Below, piece after piece: positions 48,140-53,790 of a stretch of 53,790 nucleotides of DNA; within the stretch, counting starts at the first letter, position 1; every line of letters starts with the position of its first letter. The stretch spans positions 1 to 53,790 of the forward strand of contig JAUYJB010000106.1 in assembly GCA_030688605.1 (NCBI GenBank), given 5' to 3'. The DNA is from Hyphomicrobiales bacterium. GTDB taxonomy: Bacteria > Pseudomonadota > Alphaproteobacteria > Rhizobiales > NORP267. The notes under the pieces are model-generated. The model ran no database searches. It saw nothing but the letters and a program-made list of their open reading frames with translations, and was not told where the DNA came from. The translations under genes were made by a program, and so were the position numbers.

Positions 48140-49054
48140 TCAGCTCCTCTTCAGCTTCGGGTCGAGCGCGTCGCGCAGCCCGTCGCCGACCAGATTGATG
48201 GCGAGAACGGTGATCAGGATGGCCAGCCCCGGAAAGGTGACCACCCACCAGGCCCGCAGAATGAATTCCCGGGCCTCGGCGAGCATGGTGCCCCATTCCG
48301 GAGCCGGCGGCTGCGCTCCCATGCCCAGAAATCCCAGAGCGGCGGCGTCGAGGATGGCGTTGGAGAAGGAAAGCGTTGCCTGAACGATCAGCGGCGCCAG
48401 GCAATTAGGCAGGATGGTCACCAGCATGAGCCGCAGCGGTCCGGCGCCGGCCACCCTGGCTGAGACGACATATTCGCGGGTCTTCTCGCTCATCACTGCC
48501 GCGCGCGTCAGCCGGACGAAATGCGGCTGCAGGACGATGGCGATCGCGATCATCGCATTGAGAAGGCCGGGGCCCAGGATGGCGACCAGCACCAGCGCCA
48601 GGAGTAGCGAGGGAAATGCGAGGATGACGTCCATCACGCGCATGATGAATGTGTCGAACCAGCCTCCGACGTAGCCCGCGATCAGGCCGATCACCACGCC
48701 CCCCGTCAGGGCGATGACGACGACGACGAGGCCGATGAACAGCGAGAAGCGGGCGCCATGGATGAGCCGGGACAGCAGATCCCTGCCGACCGCGTCCGTG
48801 CCGAGCAGAAACCTGAGCTGTCCCCCGCTCTCCCAGATCGGCGGCGTCAGCAGCGCGTCGCGGTATTGCTGGTTGGGATCGTGCGGGGCAATGAACGAGG
48901 CGAGCAGTGCGACGATCACCAGGGCGACGAAGACATACAAGCCAATCACCGCGCCGCGGTTCTCGCTGAAATAGTGCCAGAATTCCAGCAGCATCTGGCG
49001 CGTGGCGTTGCGCGCCTCGGCCTCGATTTCGCTCTTTACCGCCAAGTCAGCCAT
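48140..49054 (-). CDS. Oligopeptide-type ABC transporter permease (DppC-like)
   Basis: A 304-residue inner-membrane permease with six hydrophobic helices. The N-terminal OppC-type segment (F-W-H-Y-F-S-E-N-R-G-A-V-I-G) and the loop L-G-T-D-A-V-G-R-D-L-L-S-R fit. The EAA-like motif that contacts the ATPase reads A-R-V-A-G-A-G-P-L-R-L. I use ATG 49054, preceded by GAGGGCG; the longer frame to 49111 overlaps the DppB-like gene and looks non-coding. It lies seven bases after the DppB-like stop. Confidence 0.92.
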   Translation of the reverse strand: MADLAVKSEIEAEARNATRQMLLEFWHYFSENRGAVIGLYVFVALVIVALLASFIAPHDPNQQYRDALLTPPIWESGGQLRFLLGTDAVGRDLLSRLIHGARFSLFIGLVVVVIALTGGVVIGLIAGYVGGWFDTFIMRVMDVILAFPSLLLALVLVAILGPGLLNAMIAIAIVLQPHFVRLTRAAVMSEKTREYVVSARVAGAGPLRLMLVTILPNCLAPLIVQATLSFSNAILDAAALGFLGMGAQPPAPEWGTMLAEAREFILRAWWVVTFPGLAILITVLAINLVGDGLRDALDPKLKRS

Positions 49055-49061
49055 GACGCCC

Positions 49062-50069
49062 TCAAACGTACCGGATGCGCGGGTTGATGAGCCCGTAGAG
49101 GACGTCGACAATCAGATTAACCACCATGATGACGCCGGCGATCAGCAACAGGCCGCCCTGCACCGCCGGATAGTCGCGGCGGAAGATCGAATCGACCATC
49201 CATTTGCCGATCCCCGGCCAGGAGAAGATCGTCTCCGTCAGGATGGCGCCGGCCAGCAATACGCCGACCTGAAGCCCGATGGTCGTGACCACCGGGATCA
49301 GCGCGTTGCGCAACGCGTGCAGCCCGATGACGCGGGCCGGCGACAGCCCCTTGGCGCGGGCCGTGCGGACGTAATCCTCGCCCAGCACCTCCAGCATCGC
49401 CGATCGGGTCTGGCGGGCGATCACCGCAAGCGGGATCGTCGCCAGCACGATCGAGGGCAGGATAAGGTGGCTCAGTGCCGAGGCGAAGGCGCCCTTCTGA
49501 CCGGATAGCAGTGAATCGATCAGCATGAAGTCGGTCACCGAGGGAAAGAAATAGATGAGCGAAATGCGGCCCGAAACCGGCGTCCAATGCAGGATGCCCG
49601 AAAACAGAATGATCAACAGGAGGCCCCACCAGAAGATCGGCATGGAATAGCCGATGAGCGCCGCGCCCATCATGGTCTGATCGAGAATCGAACCGCGGCG
49701 AACGGCGGCCAGCATGCCGGCGGGGATGCCGATGAAAACGGCAATGAATATGGCGAAGACGGACAGCTCGATCGTTGCCGGAAAAAGCGTCAAGAACTCG
49801 TCGAGAACCGGCCGCTTGGTGGCGATCGAATTTCCGAGATCTCCGTGCAGAAGGTCCCCCAGATAGGCGAGATATTGCTCCCAGATCGGCCGGTCGAAGC
49901 CGAACAGCTTCAATTGCACCGCGTGACGTTCCGGCGTCAGGCTCCGTTCGCCGGCCATCAGCAGCACCGGATCGCCCGGCAGGATGCGGATGAAACCGAA
50001 TGCGACGATGGTGATGCCGAGAAAGGTCGGGATGAGGAACCCGATCCGCTTCAGAAGGAATCGTATCAT
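49062..50069 (-). CDS. Oligopeptide-type ABC transporter permease (DppB-like)
   Basis: A 335-residue permease with six helices. It begins M-I-R-F-L-L-K-R-I-G-F-L-I-P-T-F-L-G-I, the typical OppB/DppB start, and has R-I-L-P-G-D-P in the first loop. The ATPase-contact loop is Y-V-R-T-A-R-A-K-G-L-S. AAGGTAG precedes ATG 50069. The large hairpin at 50097-50122 separates it from the binding-protein gene, which should raise binding-protein expression relative to the membrane parts. Confidence 0.93.
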   Translation of the reverse strand: MIRFLLKRIGFLIPTFLGITIVAFGFIRILPGDPVLLMAGERSLTPERHAVQLKLFGFDRPIWEQYLAYLGDLLHGDLGNSIATKRPVLDEFLTLFPATIELSVFAIFIAVFIGIPAGMLAAVRRGSILDQTMMGAALIGYSMPIFWWGLLLIILFSGILHWTPVSGRISLIYFFPSVTDFMLIDSLLSGQKGAFASALSHLILPSIVLATIPLAVIARQTRSAMLEVLGEDYVRTARAKGLSPARVIGLHALRNALIPVVTTIGLQVGVLLAGAILTETIFSWPGIGKWMVDSIFRRDYPAVQGGLLLIAGVIMVVNLIVDVLYGLINPRIRYV

Positions 50070-50096
50070 CCGACTACCTTCGGCACGGGCTGGAAG

Positions 50097-50122
50097 CCGG
50101 GGCGGCCTGGCGACCGCCCCGG
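50097..50122 (-). terminator. Intercistronic hairpin after the binding-protein gene
   Basis: CCGGGGCGG at 50097-50105 pairs perfectly with CCGCCCCGG at 50114-50122 around an 8-base loop. It lies 16 bases after the binding-protein stop and 28 bases before the first permease gene. This is the usual place for a hairpin that protects or partly terminates the binding-protein transcript, giving it a higher level than the permease. Confidence 0.7.
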
Positions 50123-50137
50123 CGTCTGGCAAAAGGC

Positions 50138-51733
50138 CTATTCGGCGATGTCAACGCCCTCGAACGCATGGGACCCAAGCGGGTCCATATGGTACCCGGT
50201 GACCTTCTTGGACATCGGCATGTAGACGATCGAGTGGGCGATCGTCGCCCAGGGCGCTTCACGCTTGAACACGGCCTGGGCCTGTTCATAAAGCTTGGCG
50301 CGCTCGGCCTGATCGGAGATGACCTTCGCCTTCTGGATCAGGTCGTCGAAATCCTTGTTGCACCACTGGGCGCGGTTGGCGCCGCCGACCGCGTCGCAGC
50401 CCAGCAGCACGGCAAGGAAATTGTCCGGATCGCCGTTGTCCCCGGTCCAGCCGAGGAGCACCGCGCCGTCGCGATCTTCGGCCTTGGACAGGTTCAAATA
50501 CTCGCCCCACTCGTAGGAGACGACTTCGGCGGCCACGCCGACCTTGCCGAAATCGGCCTGGATGAGCTCGGCCATGCGGCGCGCATTCGGGTTATACGGA
50601 CGCTGTACGGGCATCGCCCAGACTTTCATCTTCAGGCCGGCGGCGCCGGCTTCATCGAGCATCTTCTTGGCGGCGTCGGGATCGTAGGGATCGTCCTCGA
50701 TCGCCTCATTGTAGCTCCACATGGTCGGCGGTATCGGATTCTTGGCGATCCTGCCGGCGCCCTGGAAGACCGCGTCCAGGATCGCCTGCTTGTTGATCGC
50801 CATGTTGAGCGCCTTGCGCACGTTCGCATTGTCGAAGGGCGCGACCTTGGTGTTGTAGGCGAGATAGCCGACATTGAGGCCTTCCTGTTCCATTACGTCC
50901 AGGTTCGGATCGGCCTTCAAATTGGCAATGTCCGCCGGATTCGGATAGGGCGCGACCTGGCACTCGCCAGCCTTCAGTTTCTGCTGGCGAACCGCGGCGT
51001 CCGTCGTGATCGCGAAGACGAGGTCATCGATGGCTTGCTTGCCCCGCCAATAGTCCTCATGCGCCTTGTAGCGGATGACCGCGTCCTTTTGATAGTCGAC
51101 GAACTTGAACGGACCGGTGCCGACCGGCTGCTGGTTGAGCATCTCCTTCCGTCCGTCGGCTTCGAGCTTGGCCGCATATTCGGCCGACATGATCGAGGCG
51201 AAGTCCATCGCCAGGTTGGCCACCATCGGGGCTTCCGGGCGCGTGAGAACGAACTTCACCGTATAGTCGTCGACCTTGACGATCTCCTTGAGGAGGTCGG
51301 GCATCGACATGCCGTCGAAATATTCCCAGGCGATGCCGGCGGTGTACTGGTACCAGGGGTGGTCCTTCTTGCGCTGCCGCTCGAAGGTGAAGATGACGTC
51401 GTCGGCATTGAAGTCGCGTGTCGGCGTAAAGAAGTCCGTGGTGTGGAACTTGACGCCCTGTCTGAGATGGAAGGTGTATTCCAGGCCGTCTTCGGTGACC
51501 TCCCAGCTTTCCGCCAGGCCCGGCCGCGTTTCCGAGGTTCCGGGTACGAACTCGACGAGACGGTTGTAGATGGGCTTCGACGAAGCATCAAACGTCGTCC
51601 CGGCCGTAAACGGTGCCGGATCGAAACCTTCCGGCGAGCCTTCGGAGCAATAGACCAAGGTCTTCGCCGAGGCGGCGCCGGCCAAAGCCACCGCCAATGT
51701 GGCCACCGCAATCCCTAATCCCATCCGTTTCAT
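50138..51733 (-). CDS. Periplasmic peptide-type solute-binding protein (DppA/SBP_bac_5 family)
   Basis: A 531-residue periplasmic binding protein, the substrate receptor of the ABC importer. The signal peptide is at the start (G-I-A-V-A-T-L-A-V-A-L-A-G-A-A-S-A). Mature sequence begins K-T-L-V-Y-C-S-E-G-S-P-E-G-F-D-P. The family motifs Y-N-R-L-V-E-F, V-K-F-H, D-V-I-F-T-F, G-T-G-P-F-K-F and Y-L-A-Y-N-T are in order, which is the DppA pattern. ATG 51733 follows GGAGGATA. A dipeptide or a small organic acid could be the ligand; the catabolic neighbours favour uptake of a substrate for the UbiD/ligase pathway. Confidence 0.93.
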   Translation of the reverse strand: MKRMGLGIAVATLAVALAGAASAKTLVYCSEGSPEGFDPAPFTAGTTFDASSKPIYNRLVEFVPGTSETRPGLAESWEVTEDGLEYTFHLRQGVKFHTTDFFTPTRDFNADDVIFTFERQRKKDHPWYQYTAGIAWEYFDGMSMPDLLKEIVKVDDYTVKFVLTRPEAPMVANLAMDFASIMSAEYAAKLEADGRKEMLNQQPVGTGPFKFVDYQKDAVIRYKAHEDYWRGKQAIDDLVFAITTDAAVRQQKLKAGECQVAPYPNPADIANLKADPNLDVMEQEGLNVGYLAYNTKVAPFDNANVRKALNMAINKQAILDAVFQGAGRIAKNPIPPTMWSYNEAIEDDPYDPDAAKKMLDEAGAAGLKMKVWAMPVQRPYNPNARRMAELIQADFGKVGVAAEVVSYEWGEYLNLSKAEDRDGAVLLGWTGDNGDPDNFLAVLLGCDAVGGANRAQWCNKDFDDLIQKAKVISDQAERAKLYEQAQAVFKREAPWATIAHSIVYMPMSKKVTGYHMDPLGSHAFEGVDIAE

Positions 51734-52303
51734 GGTGCGATATCCTCCGTGTTCGGCGTCCTCGCGACGCCGGATTGCAGATCCGGGACTTCCGTCACTT
51801 GGACGCTTTCCCCTCCCCTTCGGCGCGGCGCCTTTCGCGGCACTTCTTGACTTCCACGAAGGTGCACGTCGTCGATTTAGGCGAACTCTACTCCATAACG
51901 CGAACGCCATGAAGCACTGAAGGAGGCAACGGATTCAGCGCCTGTCACTCTTTGGTGAAGGCCATCGCCCTAGCCGTCAGGCCGTTTCACAGGCCCATGA
52001 TGATGGACCGATCCGCCGTGGATCGGTTGCAGGGCATTTCCGCGGCCTCCTGCGACCCGACCGGTGACATCAGCAATTGGGGCGCCATTCGGCCGGTTAG
52101 AGCGCGCCTGAAGCACGGCAGCCAGACCCCCCAGCGGAGGCGCAGAAAGGAGTGGCCGATTTCGACTCCTCGCACGGGGCAAAATGTAATTTGATATCAA
52201 TATGTTAATAGCTGGCGGAGGGAGAGACAGGCATTCAAGGCGGAGTTCCGCGGGTTCGTTGCCCGAATAGGCGCGGACCCACAGAAGGACGCTGGGTCCG
52301 TCG
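51734..52303. promoter_or_regulatory. 570-base region upstream of the ABC operon, ending at the ISL3 remnant
   Basis: The promoter of the binding-protein gene should lie in the first 100-200 bases; no convincing -35/-10 pair was found. An AT-rich patch at about 52187-52212 (TAATTTGATATCAATATG) could be an operator or mark the edge of the insertion-sequence debris. No gene is supported. Confidence 0.35.
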
Positions 52304-52924
52304 TTGGGCATATGCGCCGTCATCCGCGGAGAGAGGGCCGATGTGTTCCGCACACGGCAGAGCTCGCTCGACGCCCATTTGCCCTTCCTCGACGAGCAAT
52401 GGGCTGCGGGCTGCCGCAATGGGGCTGAGCTCTGGCGGCGACCGAAGGCCAGAGGTTATCGAGGGTCCTTGCGCGTTGTCAGCGAATGGGCGACGCGGCG
52501 GCGCGCCGAGCAGGCCTCACTGCGGCAACTGCAGAAGGTGCCATCCGCCAGAACGATCGCGCGGCTGATGACGACCGCCCGCGATCACCTAAGCAAGGCC
52601 GACACCGTGACCATAGCCGCCATCGAAACGGAGGTGCCCGTGCTCGTCGAGGCCCGCAGCCTGATCGACAGGTTCCATTCCATGATCCGCGGGAAGACCG
52701 TCGCCGATCTCGATCCGTGGATCGCGGACGCCAGAACAAACCTCATCGCGTCCTTCGCCAGCGGCATCACCAGGGACAAGGCCGCCGTATGCGCTGCAAT
52801 CACGGAGCCGTGGTCAAACGGTCAGACCGAGGGACAGATCACGAAGCTCAAGCTGGTGAAGCGACAGATGTACGGGAGAGGCAAGCTCGATCTGCTGCAG
52901 GCAAGGCTGCTCGGCGCAGCATGA
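52304..52924 (+). pseudogene. ISL3-family transposase, C-terminal fragment
   Basis: About 206 codons. The text fits the C-terminal half of ISL3 transposases: S-L-D-A-H-L-P-F-L-D-E-Q-W-A-A-G-C-R-N-G near the start, then V-S-E-W-A-x-R-R-R, and the end E-P-W-S-N-G-Q-T-E-G-Q-I-T, L-K-L-V-K-R-Q-M-Y-G-R-G-K-L-D-L-L, where W-S-N-G-x-x-E-G-Q carries the last catalytic acid. Full members are about 400-550 residues, so the first half is lost. The frame opens at a TTG without a ribosome site; there is no sign it is translated. Confidence 0.8.
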
Positions 52925-52958
52925 ATTGGCCAATCATCATCGAAAGTGCGTCAGAGCC
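52304..52958 (+). mobile_element. 3' remnant of an ISL3-family insertion sequence
   Basis: The element is represented by the C-terminal half of its transposase (52304-52924) and a putative right terminal end, GAAAGTGCGTCAGAGCC, finishing at about 52958. The left half, including the zinc-binding N-terminal region of the transposase, is missing. It abuts the truncated phosphoglucomutase gene. Confidence 0.6.
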
Positions 52959-52973
52959 ACGCTTTCGTGCTGA

Positions 52974-53675
52974 TCCACAGCCGGCATTCATTACTGGGCG
53001 CCGATCGCCGAACTCTACAAACTCGATCTGACCGTGGTCAGCGAGAAAGTCGATGCGCAATTCGCGTCCATGACGGTGGATTGGGACGGCAGGATTCGCA
53101 TGGACCCGTCGTCGTACGCAATGCAACGACTGATCGGGTTGAAAGACGCCTACGACGTCGCATTCGCCTGCGATACCGACCACGACCGCCACGGCATCGT
53201 CACCCGCAGCAGCGGATTGATGCCTCCAAATCATTTCCTGTCGGTGTTGATCGACTACCTGTTCCAGCATCGGCCGCAGTGGAGCAGACATGCTGCAATC
53301 GGCAAGACCGTAGTCAGCACGGCGATGATCAACCGCGTGGCCAATCGGCTCGACCGCCGGTTGTACGAAGTACCGGTTGGCTTCAAATGGTTTTCAGCCG
53401 GCCTCAATGACGGTTCACTGGGTTTCGGTGGCGAAGAGAGTGCGGGCGCATCGCTGCTGCGCCGCGACGGCTCGGTGTGGACGACCGACAAGGATGGCCT
53501 GGTCCCGGCGCTGCTGTCAGCCGAGCTCACCGCGCGTCAGGGCAGGGATCCGGGCGAACTGTATGCAAAGCTGGCCCGAGAGCTCGGTGAGCCGGTTTCC
53601 GACCGCGTCGAAGCAGCTGCCACTCCTGAGCAGAAGGCCAGGCTGGCTAAGAGCCCGTTTGAGAATGGGGATTGA
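52974..53675 (+). pseudogene. pgm: Phosphoglucomutase fragment, truncated at both ends
   Basis: The frame after the in-frame TGA at 52971 reads [12 protein letters not shown], then V-D-x-x-F-x-x-M, [11 protein letters not shown] (the metal-binding loop), [24 protein letters not shown] and [11 protein letters not shown]. This is the middle and later part of alpha-D-glucose-specific phosphoglucomutase (about 545 residues in E. coli). The N-terminal two-fifths, with the phosphoserine, are missing at the ISL3 remnant. The C-terminal hundred residues are replaced at 53651 by the left end of an IS5-type element, which supplies the stop. A GTG at 53034 could start a 213-residue product, but it would be inactive. 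Confidence 0.85.
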
Positions 53676-53790
53676 ACGAACCCGCTGGCGCGGGAGTGGC
53701 GTGAGCGGTTAGGGGAAGGCGTCCTGTCTGCGAGGATTGCGGTTGTTGAAGCCCAATCCAAAAGACAGGAGCACCCCCGATGGCTGATCT
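53651..53790 (+). mobile_element. Left end of an IS5-family-like insertion sequence (runs off the window)
   Basis: Phosphoglucomutase similarity stops at CTAA (53647-53650), which fits the Y-T-A-R target of IS5-group elements. The next bases, GAGCCCGTTTGAGAATGG, would be the left terminal repeat. A short non-coding leader leads to an ATG at 53780 with CAGGAG before it. The right end is beyond the window. Confidence 0.55.
53780..53790 (+). CDS. Start of a probable IS5-family transposase (partial)
   Basis: Only the first codons are in the window: M-A-D and then CT. IS5/IS427-type transposases often begin M-A-D-L. A CAGGAG ribosome site stands at the right distance. The call rests on the position inside the putative element end; three codons alone prove nothing. 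Confidence 0.35.

Noticed and set aside
52971-52973. In-frame TGA before the phosphoglucomutase similarity as a selenocysteine codon
   Set aside because: The codons before it are not phosphoglucomutase-like and belong to IS debris; there is no downstream hairpin of the required kind, so it is simply the junction.

Overview
The window reads as chromosomal DNA of an alphaproteobacterium, most likely Hyphomicrobiales (Rhizobiales). Codon use is GC-rich, Shine-Dalgarno sites are strong, there is an ExoF/GumC-type polysaccharide export pair, and a dispersed palindromic repeat of the kind common in that order lies near 4.5 kb. The taxonomic call is inference; no rRNA or tRNA gene was seen. No CRISPR array was seen.

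Layout. (A) 0.2-4.5 kb is a catabolic block: a small unknown protein, a TauD-type dioxygenase, an amidohydrolase with unusual metal ligands, a thiolase and an enoyl-CoA hydratase. (B) 4.8-31.5 kb is a surface-polysaccharide locus. The plus-strand run holds a GT-C-like membrane transferase, an ExoF-like export protein, a TviB/WbpA-like UDP-sugar dehydrogenase, a Wzx flippase, a GT4 glycosyltransferase, three ATP-grasp ligases (two are duplicates), an LDH2-family oxidoreductase with altered active-site motifs, and a formyltransferase-like/GINT1-like fusion. A minus-strand run follows: VTC-domain, CotH and DUF4956 proteins, a Wzy-like polymerase fused to an IS3-type transposase domain, an IS3 OrfA remnant, a pectate-lyase-like protein and a second GT4. 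A plus-strand Wzz/GumC-like protein closes the block. (C) 31.7-35.5 kb holds two secreted proteins, one extensin-like and one unrecognised with a duplicated module. (D) 35.9-40.6 kb is a RiPP-like block: an S74-domain protein with a lasso-leader-like N-terminus, an LpxL-like protein lacking the HX4E motif, PqqD, lasso-B2 protease, HprK-like kinase and a nucleotidyltransferase. (E) 40.7-51.7 kb is catabolic again: a UbiD decarboxylase, an acyl-CoA ligase, a 3-hydroxyisobutyrate-dehydrogenase-like enzyme and an oligopeptide-type ABC transporter operon with an extra small membrane protein inside. (F) 52.3-53.8 kb is IS debris: an ISL3-type transposase remnant, a phosphoglucomutase fragment cut at both ends, and the left end of an IS5-type element.

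How it may work together (inference). The dehydrogenase makes a UDP-hexuronic acid, the glycosyltransferases build a repeat unit, and ATP-grasp ligases may amidate the uronic carboxyl with amino acids or amines. Wzx flips the unit, Wzy polymerises it, and the Wzz-like and ExoF-like proteins control length and export. Blocks A and E flank B-D and could be parts of one older acyl-CoA/aromatic-acid catabolic region split by the surface-polysaccharide and RiPP-like genes.

The two most unusual things are an uninterrupted reading frame joining a Wzy polymerase to an IS3 transposase whose two catalytic aspartates are both glycine (with an OrfA relic on the other side of the wzy part), and an S74 self-processing domain preceded by a lasso-peptide-style leader motif, next to the leader-binding and leader-cutting genes but without any lasso cyclase.
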